From: an uncultured Collinsella sp.
Lineage (GTDB): Bacteria; Actinomycetota; Coriobacteriia; Coriobacteriales; Coriobacteriaceae
Assembly (NCBI GenBank): GCA_902494715.1
Contig: CABUUJ010000003.1
Coordinates: 1 to 64,000, forward strand
Reading direction: 5' to 3'
DNA length: 64,000 bases
Every line of letters starts with the position of its first letter. Within the stretch, counting starts at the first letter, position 1. Positions 33,623 to 41,698 of this stretch are shown here, piece by piece. Under the pieces are notes generated by a model. That model did no database searches, had not been told where the DNA came from, and saw only the letters and a list, made by a program, of their open reading frames with translations. Both the position numbers and the translations under genes were made by a program.

Positions 33623-34824
33623 CGCTCGAGCTGGGCCAGAAGCTCCTCGACAACTTCGACGGCGTCACCGACAACTTTGTACTGCGCAGCGCCGAAGATG
33701 GGGGCATCCGGGTCCTCGTTGACAGCGATGATGCACTCCGCGCCGCCGATGCCGGCAAGATGCTGGATAGCGCCCGAAACGCCGATACTCACAAGGAGCT
33801 TGGGCGAAACCGACACGCCGGTCTGGCCAATCTGGTGGCGATACTCCAACCAGCCTGCCTCCACAACGGGACGCGTGCAACCAAGCTCGGCACCCAAGGC
33901 ATCGGCGAGTTTTCGCATCAGGGGCAGATTCTTCTTGGAGCCGATGCCGCGGCCCACCACGACCAGGCGCTCGGCATCGGCAATTGATGCCTGCTGCCCC
34001 CACTCCTCGGCGGGAATCGAGATCTCGACACGGGCCTTAACATCATTCGCAAGCGATACCTGGGTAATCGTGCCAGAGCGGCTGTAATCAAACTTGGGTG
34101 CCCCAAAGATGCCGGGGCGCACCGTTGCCATCTGCGGCCGATGATTGGGGCAGATAATGGTGGCCATCAAGTTGCCGCCAAACGCCGGGCGGGTCTGCTG
34201 CAGTAGACCCGTCTCCGTATCCATCGAAAGCACCGTACAGTCGGCCGTAAGGCCCGTCTGCAAGCGTACGGCCACACCGGGCGCCAGCTCACGACCAAAG
34301 GCGGTTGCGCCGTACAGAATGGCCTCGGGTCTGCGCTCGGCCACCAAATCGCAGATGAGACGAGCATAGATCTCCGCATCGTTTTGGCGCAGTCGCTCGT
34401 CGCGGCAGACCACGACCTCGTCGGCACCGGCGCAGACCAGATGCTCCAGGTCCTCAAGCGAGCCCTCGGGGCCCATGCCGGCCAATGCCACCAGACGGCA
34501 ACCGCGAGCATCGGCAAGCTCGCGCCCCTTACCCATGAGCTCGTAGGCCACCGGAGCCACGACATCGTGATCGTCGGTCTGAACGAATACCCATATGTCT
34601 CGATACGCATCGAGGTCAACCGCGCCGGCGGCCTCGTCGCGCTCGATCGAAATGGCATTGACGGGGCAGGCGTCGACGCACCCGCCGCACAAGATACAGC
34701 CGTCGGTCACATGGGCGCAGCGGTTGGGGCGCTCGCCCTCCATCACAATGCCACCCGAGGCACAGGCGCGAACGCAGCGGCCACAGCCAACGCACGCCTC
34801 GCTATCGATTATCAGTCCGCTCAT
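33619..34824 (-). CDS. etfA: EtfA with N-terminal [4Fe-4S] ferredoxin domain
   Basis: This 401-residue electron-transfer flavoprotein alpha chain carries a two-cluster ferredoxin domain in its first 60 residues (C11, C14, C17, C21 and C43, C46, C49, C53). The flavin part follows: YGATAFGRELAPGVAVRL, TRPAFGGNLMATI, and the FAD-binding VVGRGIGSKKNLPL, GQTGVSVSPKLLVSIGVSGA. Ferredoxin-tailed EtfA is found in bifurcating systems such as LctC of Acetobacterium and CarE. It follows etfB immediately and shares its operon with a flavin dehydrogenase. Confidence 0.92.
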   Translation of the reverse strand: MSGLIIDSEACVGCGRCVRACASGGIVMEGERPNRCAHVTDGCILCGGCVDACPVNAISIERDEAAGAVDLDAYRDIWVFVQTDDHDVVAPVAYELMGKGRELADARGCRLVALAGMGPEGSLEDLEHLVCAGADEVVVCRDERLRQNDAEIYARLICDLVAERRPEAILYGATAFGRELAPGVAVRLQTGLTADCTVLSMDTETGLLQQTRPAFGGNLMATIICPNHRPQMATVRPGIFGAPKFDYSRSGTITQVSLANDVKARVEISIPAEEWGQQASIADAERLVVVGRGIGSKKNLPLMRKLADALGAELGCTRPVVEAGWLEYRHQIGQTGVSVSPKLLVSIGVSGAIQHLAGIGGAECIIAVNEDPDAPIFGAAQYKVVGDAVEVVEELLAQLER

Positions 34825-35640
34825 CTATGCCATCCCCTCGATAATCTTGGCAATCTTTGCCGCCTGCTCGACCGGCGTGCCCTCGATGGCCTCGCACGTT
34901 TGGTCGCGGTCGGGCACAAATGAGCGCACGACCTGCGTCGGCGATCCGGTAAGGCCGCAACGCGAAGGGTCAGCATGTACATCGGCAGCACAGACCACCC
35001 GCACATCCGCATCTTCGGCCGCGCGAATGCCGGCGATGCTCGGCATGCGCAGCTGGCCGATCTCCTTGGCGGTCGTCATCGCGCACGGCATCTCCAGATA
35101 GACCGTCTCCTCGCCGGCATCGCAACCGTGAACGAGCGAAAGCGCACCGCACGTCGTAAAACCTGCGCTCTGCACGCAGCTCACATCGGTCACGCAGGGA
35201 ATCTCGAAGGCGCCGGCCAGCTCGGGGCCAATCTGGGCGGTATCGCCATCTACCGCCATCTTGCCGCAGATGAGCAGGTCGAAGTCCTCGTCGAGCGCCT
35301 CGATACCGCATTTGAGGGCATAGGTGGTCGCCAACGTGTCCGCGCCCGCAAAGGCGCGATCGGTCAGTAGCAGCGCATCATCGGCGCCGCGGGCAATGCA
35401 GTCGCGCAGCAGCGATTCGGTTGCAGGGATACCCATCGACACCACCGTCACGCGCACATCCATGCCAAAGCCGATAAAGTCGTCCTTGAGCGCCAGCGCG
35501 CATTCGAGGGCACTTGCATCGAAGGGATTAATGACCGCCTGCTTGCCATCACGCACGATGGTATTGGTTTTGGGGTCCATCTTGACCTCGGTGCTTCCCG
35601 GTACCGCCTTGACGCACACCACCATATGGAAATCGCTCAT
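34825..35640 (-). CDS. etfB: Electron-transfer flavoprotein beta subunit
   Basis: This 271-residue protein matches EtfB: VVCVKAVPGSTEVKMDPKTN, VINPFDASALECALALKD, GADDALLLTDRAFAGADTLA and ICGKMAVDGDTAQIGPELAG. It pairs with the ferredoxin-type EtfA. ATG 35640 is preferred over GTG 35646 because GGGGG is 9 bases upstream of the ATG. It overlaps the last codon of the dehydrogenase gene region and ends one base before etfA. Confidence 0.92.
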   Translation of the reverse strand: MSDFHMVVCVKAVPGSTEVKMDPKTNTIVRDGKQAVINPFDASALECALALKDDFIGFGMDVRVTVVSMGIPATESLLRDCIARGADDALLLTDRAFAGADTLATTYALKCGIEALDEDFDLLICGKMAVDGDTAQIGPELAGAFEIPCVTDVSCVQSAGFTTCGALSLVHGCDAGEETVYLEMPCAMTTAKEIGQLRMPSIAGIRAAEDADVRVVCAADVHADPSRCGLTGSPTQVVRSFVPDRDQTCEAIEGTPVEQAAKIAKIIEGMA

Positions 35641-35642
35641 CT

Positions 35643-37244
35643 TCACGCGCCCCCTTTCTGGACGAGTTCATCCAAGAGCTTCTCCGAAAATAGGTTGCCA
35701 CGACCCAGCTGCCCGGCAGGATCGAGCTGCAGCTTGAGTCGAGCCGATTCGACCATGGCCTCGTGGCCGTACATCGTCTCCAAAAAGCCCGCTTTGATCT
35801 TGCCGACGCCGTGCTCGGCAGAGACGGCGCCGCCCATAGCCGTTACCTCCGCAGCCCACCGGGCAAACAGCTCACCACCGCGACGGTAGTCCTGCGCATC
35901 GCGCGGCAGGATATTCACATGCAGATGGTTGTTGCCGATATGTCCCCAGGCGGCAGACTCAAGCCCGCTTTCGGCCAGCGTGCGGCGATAGAAGGCAACG
36001 ACATCGGCCAGGCGCGCGTTGGGTACCGACATATCCGACCCCAGTTTGGTAATGGTGGGGTCGGTGCGGCGACGCTCATCGATGAGCATGTTGACACTCT
36101 CGGGGACGGCGTGGCGGAAGAACCGCTGGCATTCGCGATCGACCTCGGTGCGCGCAACCCAGGTCGCGTCATCGCGGCCGCCCGCAAGCTCCAAAACCCA
36201 TCCCAGGTGGTACAGCTCCTCAGTCGCTTGAGCCTCGTCGTCGCAGTCGAGTTCCACGTAAATACAGACCTTTGCCTCATCGTCGAGTGCCGGCAGCGAG
36301 GCAAACGCGGTCGACTGCTCGCGCTGGCGGCGAAGGATATCCAAGGCGCCGGCATCGAAATACTCAATAGCGGCGGCATGGGACAGCACGGGGCGCACGG
36401 AATCGGTAAAGGACACTGCCTTGTCCTCGCTGTCGAAAAAGCAGCTCACGCCCCATACGACCGAAGGTGCCGCCTGCAGGGCGATCTCGAGCTCGGTAAT
36501 GACGCCGAGTGTGCCGCACGCACCGATAAAGAGGTCGATGGTGTCCATATCGTCCGCAACGAAATAACCCGACGCGTTTTTGGTCTTGGGCATGGTATAG
36601 CCGGGAAGATCCAGCTCGAGCGCGCGGCCTTCCGCTGTCACGAGCGACAAGTGGCGTGCGTCAGCGTGCGCCTGACCTCGATGAAGCTCAAGCAGGTCGC
36701 CGTCCGCCAGTGCCACGTGAAGCCCCGTAACGTGTGGGCGCATGGGGCCGTAGGCGTAACTGCGGGCACCAGAGGCATTGCACGCCGCCATGCCGCCCAG
36801 GCAGGCAGATGCCTCGGTGGGATCGGTGGGAAAGAACTGCTCAGGAGCTGCCTGGAACTCCTCATAGGCCTCAAGCGATACCTGATCCCAGTCAGCGGTC
36901 GGCAATGCCTTCTTACCCAGCTGCTTGCGCAACTCCGAAAGCACGACGCCCGGCTCCACGCGCAGCAGAAAACGGCCTCGCTCGTCGCGGCGAAGACCCA
37001 GGTAGCGATTCATACGAGAAGTGTTGAGGATGTGGCCGCCGTGGGGCACGGCGCCGGCAGCCAGACCGGTCCGAGCACCCTGGACCGTTATCGGAACATG
37101 CTCGGCATGGAGCTTTCGCAGAATGGCGCGGACTTCGTCCTCCGTTGTCGGAAACGAGATGCTCGACGCCTCGCCCGATGTGCGAGATTCATCGCGACCA
37201 TATTCTTCGAACTCGTCGCCGAAGGGTTTGATGGCTGCAGACAC
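35643..37244 (-). CDS. FAD-linked lactate/glycolate dehydrogenase
   Basis: This 533-residue flavoprotein of the GlcD/D-lactate dehydrogenase family has a PCMH FAD domain (VPITVQGARTGLAAGAVP, LRVEPGVVLSELRK, CLGGMAACNASGARSYAYG, GACGTLGVITELEI) and a C-terminal FAD-oxidase domain (WGHIGNNHLHVNILP, SAEHGVGKIKAGFL). It oxidises a 2-hydroxy acid and passes electrons to the adjacent EtfBA. The set resembles LctD-LctB-LctC of acetogens. The start is GTG 37244, with GGGGGAG upstream. It is the first gene of the three-gene operon. Confidence 0.88.
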   Translation of the reverse strand: MSAAIKPFGDEFEEYGRDESRTSGEASSISFPTTEDEVRAILRKLHAEHVPITVQGARTGLAAGAVPHGGHILNTSRMNRYLGLRRDERGRFLLRVEPGVVLSELRKQLGKKALPTADWDQVSLEAYEEFQAAPEQFFPTDPTEASACLGGMAACNASGARSYAYGPMRPHVTGLHVALADGDLLELHRGQAHADARHLSLVTAEGRALELDLPGYTMPKTKNASGYFVADDMDTIDLFIGACGTLGVITELEIALQAAPSVVWGVSCFFDSEDKAVSFTDSVRPVLSHAAAIEYFDAGALDILRRQREQSTAFASLPALDDEAKVCIYVELDCDDEAQATEELYHLGWVLELAGGRDDATWVARTEVDRECQRFFRHAVPESVNMLIDERRRTDPTITKLGSDMSVPNARLADVVAFYRRTLAESGLESAAWGHIGNNHLHVNILPRDAQDYRRGGELFARWAAEVTAMGGAVSAEHGVGKIKAGFLETMYGHEAMVESARLKLQLDPAGQLGRGNLFSEKLLDELVQKGGA

Positions 37245-37589
37245 GCGAACTCCCCCTTTAGTTAACTACAGTGTTTGCAGGGAGATGTTACCGCATCGTT
37301 TCGTCGACGTGACTGAGACCGTCTCCATAATTGGCGAATTTTACGTTTGCGCAATTCGGCGAGCGGCAGCGTTTTCTCGGCAGGCGCTCTATTTAACGCG
37401 CTCCTTCCCATCGCTGCCACGCATGCAATTGGCGCCCGAAAAAAGTTGAGATATTTTTTACCCTCTCTCACCTGCGGCGATGTAAATCCGTCAAGCATTT
37501 GGTCAGAAATTGGTCAAGTTACGGCTGATACGGTCGGCATCGACAGCCAAAGCCAATGGAAGGTTTGGCCCAAAAACAGGGAGGTTCCC
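37245..37589. promoter_or_regulatory. Divergent intergenic region without a gene
   Basis: This stretch separates the minus-strand dehydrogenase operon from the plus-strand surface run. I see a small palindrome GAGAC/GTCTC (37315-37325), a CGAATT/AATTCG pair near 37335-37360, an AT-rich spot near 37440-37462 and a direct repeat TTGGTCA near 37500-37515. These may be promoter and operator sites, but none is decisive. Confidence 0.35.
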
Positions 37590-37886
37590 ATGGCATATTA
37601 CTGGCCCCAGTACGGCGTCGCTATCGAAGTTGGCGACGACCCGTATCTTCTGCCCTTCGACGAGGAGGCATTTCCCGATGCGGCTGTCTATCACGTCACC
37701 ACCGACGTGATTTGCGATCCCGAATCGTTTTCGGCACTCGCTCACCACATCGCCCACATCCACGACATCAAACTCGACCCAAACTTCGACGAGCTCATCT
37801 ACTCGCGACGCCTCATGCTCCACATGCTCTTTGGTGCCGATCCGTCCACGTTCGCGCGCGTCTATACCACTAAGGATGCCGCATGA
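37590..37886 (+). CDS. Hypothetical 98-residue protein
   Basis: I do not recognise this gene. It starts MAYYWPQYGVAIEVGDDPY, is acidic and histidine-containing in the middle (LAHHIAHIHDIKLD), and has no signal or membrane segment. GGGAGG 5 bases before ATG 37590 and the 4-base overlap with the next gene (ATGA) support it as real and cotranslated with the surface-protein run downstream. Confidence 0.7.
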   Translation: MAYYWPQYGVAIEVGDDPYLLPFDEEAFPDAAVYHVTTDVICDPESFSALAHHIAHIHDIKLDPNFDELIYSRRLMLHMLFGADPSTFARVYTTKDAA

Positions 37887-38392
37887 GCGCAAGGAAGCAG
37901 TCGAGCCCCCTAGGGTCAAAACATCGAAAAAGGCTCGGCGTTGTCTGCCTGGCCATCGCCTGCGCCCTTATCGCCGTCGGCCTTTACGCCTGGCAGTCAA
38001 AGCCTGTCGCCGAGACAGGTGCCTCGGTCACAGCGGCGGAGGGTAAGTCGCGCCAGGAAATCCAGGACGAGCTCGATGCCATCGTCCGCGACAACATGAT
38101 GACGATCTCGGTCGCACCGGTCGCCCAGCTACAAAAAGGCGGCAAGCTGCGCGTCAACGTGCAAAACGTCCAGGATAACAAGTTTCCCCAGCGTTTCCGC
38201 GTGATCCAAAACGACGAGACCATCTATGAATCGGGCGTGGTCGAGACCGGCAAGACCGTTGAGACCTGCCCCGCAGGCGACATCAAAGAAGGTGAGGCGT
38301 ATATCGAGATTCAAGCGCTCGACGCCAAGACCTACGACGCCCATGGCAATCCCACGCGCATCAAGGTGCGGGTTGCGCAGCCCGAAGACTAG
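37883..38392 (+). CDS. Membrane-anchored hypothetical protein
   Basis: This 169-residue protein has one N-terminal membrane segment (about residues 17-36, VVCLAIACALIAVGLYAW) and an extracellular domain with a predicted beta-rich part (KLRVNVQNVQDNKFPQRF, then IEIQALDAKTY). I cannot name the family. It overlaps the preceding gene by 4 bases and is followed by a secreted protein, so it probably works at the cell surface. Confidence 0.75.
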   Translation: MSARKQSSPLGSKHRKRLGVVCLAIACALIAVGLYAWQSKPVAETGASVTAAEGKSRQEIQDELDAIVRDNMMTISVAPVAQLQKGGKLRVNVQNVQDNKFPQRFRVIQNDETIYESGVVETGKTVETCPAGDIKEGEAYIEIQALDAKTYDAHGNPTRIKVRVAQPED

Positions 38393-38480
38393 ATCTGCCA
38401 CCCGTTGCGAAAACGCGCACCCACGCCGCTTTCGTCTGACCATCACGGAAACGGTCCGTGACGAATAGAAAGGAACGATT

Positions 38481-39080
38481 ATGGACATCACCGGGAACTT
38501 GAGCGGGACCAGGGCGCTCGTCGTGGGCGTGGGGCTGATGCTTGCACTTTCAATGGGTGCCGCGCCGACCCCCGCCCTGGCGGAGGGACGCACTGGAACC
38601 ACCAACGTGACTATCAGGACCCAAATCGACAACATCAAGTTCAAAGCCCCGACCGTCATCCCATTTGTCGCCAAGGCCGATGGCACGCTTCAGGGCCCTT
38701 CCGAGAATACAACCACCATCGACAATCTTTCGGCCTATGGCATCCACGTTGCCAACATGAAGATCGGCGCCAAGAACTCCTGGAGCATCGTCGCCGACGC
38801 CAAGACGGGAACCGCCCAGAACTCCATCGATTTTAAGGTTGGTCCGGACAAGGCACTCCAAGACGCTCACGCCGCGACGCAGGAAGCGGGCCTCGACCTT
38901 TCCAAAAATGCATCCTTCGACATGGGCTACCAGGGCATCGCCAATGGTACGGACAAGATTAAGCTCAAGACGAGCGGCAATGTCGCCCGCGTCACGCGAG
39001 ACATCTTCCATGTGACTGGCGAGGGCGACCAGGTCGCAAGCATTACGTGGACGGTCGAGCCCGGTGCGCACACGGCCTAA
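38481..39080 (+). CDS. Secreted hypothetical protein, possible fibre or WxL-like subunit
   Basis: This 199-residue protein has a clear signal peptide (cleavage probably after PTPALA, near residue 34). The mature part is rich in Thr, Asn and Asp with alternating beta-like sequence (TTNVTIRTQIDNIKFKAP) and ends in ASITWTVEPGAHTA. This recalls small secreted surface subunits; the family is unassigned. GAAAGGA precedes ATG 38481. The next gene starts inside its last codons. Confidence 0.75.
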   Translation: MDITGNLSGTRALVVGVGLMLALSMGAAPTPALAEGRTGTTNVTIRTQIDNIKFKAPTVIPFVAKADGTLQGPSENTTTIDNLSAYGIHVANMKIGAKNSWSIVADAKTGTAQNSIDFKVGPDKALQDAHAATQEAGLDLSKNASFDMGYQGIANGTDKIKLKTSGNVARVTRDIFHVTGEGDQVASITWTVEPGAHTA

Positions 39081-39321
39081 GGCGATTGTCCTTGCCGTCA
39101 TCATCGGCGTTGTAACGTTTGCCCCGATCGCCGCCTTTGCCCAACAAGAGCAAGCGCAGGCTGCCACGCAAGTGACTGTCGATCTATCGGAGCTCGAACG
39201 CAGTGGCCAACATGAGCCCCTCGCGCAAACGGGCGACACGCGACAGCTCCTGGCAGCAGGAGTCGCCGCGGCAGGCGTAAGCGCCATCGGCCTTGGCCTG
39301 CGCATGAAACGCAGCCAGTAG
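39064..39321 (+). CDS. Small surface protein with LAQTG sorting signal
   Basis: This 85-residue protein has an N-terminal signal segment (cleavage near AAFA, residue 26), a short 25-residue linker, then L53-A-Q-T-G57, a hydrophobic stretch and a basic tail MKRSQ. This is a sortase substrate of the LAxTG type preferred by class E sortases of high-GC Gram-positives. The start is GTG 39064, 17 bases inside the previous gene, with a weak ribosome site. No sortase is in the window. Confidence 0.7.
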   Translation: MRTRPKAIVLAVIIGVVTFAPIAAFAQQEQAQAATQVTVDLSELERSGQHEPLAQTGDTRQLLAAGVAAAGVSAIGLGLRMKRSQ

Positions 39322-39362
39322 CCGCGAAAATCGAGACCGTCCAGAACAGGTAAGGAGAACCC

Positions 39363-40775
39363 ATGGCATCAAAGAACCTTTTGCCCGTTGCCGCGCTCTG
39401 CAGTGCGCTTGCCACCGGCATGCCCGTCGCCGCTCTAGCGACACCCGCCGCGGACGTCCCCTTACCTGCCGTCAACTGTCTCGCCACAAACCAGATGAGC
39501 ACCATCGCGCGCCAACGCTTCTCGCTTGCGCAGGCAAGCATTTCGACCTCGGGGTGCCTCCGTCGCTGCACGAACAGCTCGATAGTCGTGGATACCGAGC
39601 GCTCAAGCACAGCGGACGGTCCCCTAACGGGATGCGTTATCTGCACATGGCGCGCAGCTGCAACTGATGCCGATGGCGATTCCTGCGACGTGAAACTGTG
39701 TCTCGACATCACCCTGTCCGATGACTCGGCGGACGGGGCAACAGTCGCCTTCGACAGCACGTTTTTCGAAAACGGAGGGGGTGTATGCCTGGGCTGCGTC
39801 CCCTCGAGCGCCGATGGCACGCAGCCCGCTATCTCATTCACCGTATCGCTGAAAATGACCAAGGCGGGCACCGACGCCACAGCGAATGGCGAGATCCCTC
39901 TGATGCTCTACGCGAGCGGCACAGAAAGCCAGGAGATTCGGGGCAAACAGCGGACCGGATCGCTCAGCCTGACGCGAGGGGCAGATCCCGGTCCTGTCGA
40001 TATCAGTACCGAAACGCAAGATGTGCATCACGTCCTTGTCGATCCGGCGCTCCTCGAGATGGAATGGAGCGGAGTAGGAGCGGTCGGACTCGCCCCCTCG
40101 ACAGGTGACATCGCAAGCGACTCCAGCGAGAGCAGCGGTGAAATAGCGCCTGGGGACAATGGCGCACCAGGCGGCATAACACCGCCATCGAGCGGTCCTT
40201 CAGCCACTTTCAGCGAGCCAAGCGAAACAGCCGCCGCAGTGGGCGGCACGCAAGCTGGCGAAAACTTGGGGTGTCCCATGCCGGCAGACATCGACGAGGG
40301 CAATTGTTGCATGATGGTCGCGCTCGACCGCACGGAAACCGTCGACGCCGCGAGCATTGAGGTCACCGCTGCCGATAAGCCCGTCCGCAAAGCGGCCATT
40401 ATCGCATTCCCTAAAACCGTCGAAGTTGTTTTTCTGCCATCGGGCGAGGTCGTAGCCCCCACCTTGCTCACCTTGCTTGGGGCAAAGGGCACGGCCAACC
40501 AAATCGACAACCTCACGGTCGCCGACCCTGCGACCACCGCAAAACTGCACCTGTATGCCGTAACCTCGGACGGAGGCAAAACCGAGGAATTCGACGGTGA
40601 GAACCTCCTGAATAACCGGATACTCCATAAAATGGAAGACGTCTCGTATCAAATTGAGCTCGTGGGATTTGACCGAGCTCGAGATGCCGATATCATCGCC
40701 GCGGCCATTGAGTCCCCGCAGCGACTCATGACGCTGTGCTTCGATTACAGCCCCTATGTCGTGATGGGAGGCTGA
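39363..40775 (+). CDS. Cysteine-rich secreted protein
   Basis: This 470-residue protein has a signal peptide (cleavage near ALA, residue 26) and many cysteines in its first 150 residues (pairs such as CLRRC and CVIC), then a low-complexity Ser/Pro/Gly linker (about 250-300). A second domain follows with CPM and NCCMM. The even spread of cysteines suggests disulfides outside the cell. There is no C-terminal anchor. It is the last gene of the surface run; TAAGGAG precedes ATG 39363. I cannot assign a function. Confidence 0.7.
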   Translation: MASKNLLPVAALCSALATGMPVAALATPAADVPLPAVNCLATNQMSTIARQRFSLAQASISTSGCLRRCTNSSIVVDTERSSTADGPLTGCVICTWRAAATDADGDSCDVKLCLDITLSDDSADGATVAFDSTFFENGGGVCLGCVPSSADGTQPAISFTVSLKMTKAGTDATANGEIPLMLYASGTESQEIRGKQRTGSLSLTRGADPGPVDISTETQDVHHVLVDPALLEMEWSGVGAVGLAPSTGDIASDSSESSGEIAPGDNGAPGGITPPSSGPSATFSEPSETAAAVGGTQAGENLGCPMPADIDEGNCCMMVALDRTETVDAASIEVTAADKPVRKAAIIAFPKTVEVVFLPSGEVVAPTLLTLLGAKGTANQIDNLTVADPATTAKLHLYAVTSDGGKTEEFDGENLLNNRILHKMEDVSYQIELVGFDRARDADIIAAAIESPQRLMTLCFDYSPYVVMGG

Positions 40776-40893
40776 GGCTTGGGCACCAAATGCCGTCGTT
40801 AATACCACTTATATAACGTATAGGATGAGGCATGACGCACCCTGCAGCCCGTTCTGCTACGATTGCCAGGTTGGCATCAATATGGGAGGGTTC

Positions 40894-41610
40894 ATGCCGG
40901 GTTTGGGAACGGTCATCAACGTCGCACTTTTGATTGCGGGCGGACTGCTGGGCCTTATAGGCGGACGCTTTATCACACCCCGCATCCAAGACACGCTCAT
41001 GAAGGCGTCGGGGCTGTGCGTTTTGTTTATCGGACTGGGCGGCACCATGCAAAAGATGCTCGTCATTGACGGGAAAGCGCTGGAGACCACCGGCACCACC
41101 ATGCTCATCGTCTCGTTTGCCCTCGGCTCGCTCATCGGCGAGGCCGTTAACCTGGAAGCCGGCATCGAAAACCTGGGCGAATGGCTCAAGCGCAAAACCG
41201 GCAGCGAGGGAGACAACGAGTTCACCAATGCCTTTGTCTCGACATCGCTGACCGTCTGCATCGGTGCCATGGCTATCGTGGGATCAATCCAAGACGGCTT
41301 GCTCGGCGACTGGTCCACGCTTGCCCTCAAGGGCGCGTTGGACTGCATCATCGTCTGCACCATGACGGCTTCGCTCGGCCGCGGCTGCATCTTCTCCGCC
41401 CTGCCCGTTGCCGTATTCCAGGGAACGATTACGCTGTTTGCCGGCGCGCTCTCCCCCATCATGACCGCCGCCGCCCTCGACAGTCTATCGCTCGTGGGCT
41501 CTATACTCATCTTCTGCGTCGGCGTCAACCTCATCCGTCCTCAGACCTTCCGCACGGCCAATATGCTCCCCTCCGTTGTCATAGCCGTCATCTACGCCCT
41601 CCTGTTCTAA
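40894..41610 (+). CDS. DUF554 family membrane protein
   Basis: This 238-residue protein has about seven membrane segments and the DUF554 pattern: PGLGTVINVALLIAGGLLG, GLGGTMQKM, FALGSLIGEAVNLEAGIE, FVSTSLTVCIGAMAIVGSIQ. A transport role is suspected for the family but not shown. ATG 40894 is chosen because GGGAGGG lies 5 bases upstream; the longer frame from 40825 adds a cysteine-rich leader with no ribosome site. Confidence 0.85.
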   Translation: MPGLGTVINVALLIAGGLLGLIGGRFITPRIQDTLMKASGLCVLFIGLGGTMQKMLVIDGKALETTGTTMLIVSFALGSLIGEAVNLEAGIENLGEWLKRKTGSEGDNEFTNAFVSTSLTVCIGAMAIVGSIQDGLLGDWSTLALKGALDCIIVCTMTASLGRGCIFSALPVAVFQGTITLFAGALSPIMTAAALDSLSLVGSILIFCVGVNLIRPQTFRTANMLPSVVIAVIYALLF

Positions 41611-41652
41611 ATCTATCTACGTAGCGGTATCTCGAACACCTGTTTGATGCTG

Positions 41653-41661
41653 TGCTATGAT
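41653..41661 (+). promoter_or_regulatory. Extended -10 promoter of the TerB-ATPase-helicase run
   Basis: TG-C-TATGAT lies about 38 bases before the first gene, in the only gap (88 bases) before it. No strong -35 is needed with a TGn motif. Confidence 0.5.
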
Positions 41662-41698
41662 ATGAGGTCACCGAAGCTGCGTTAGGAGAGGAGAAACG

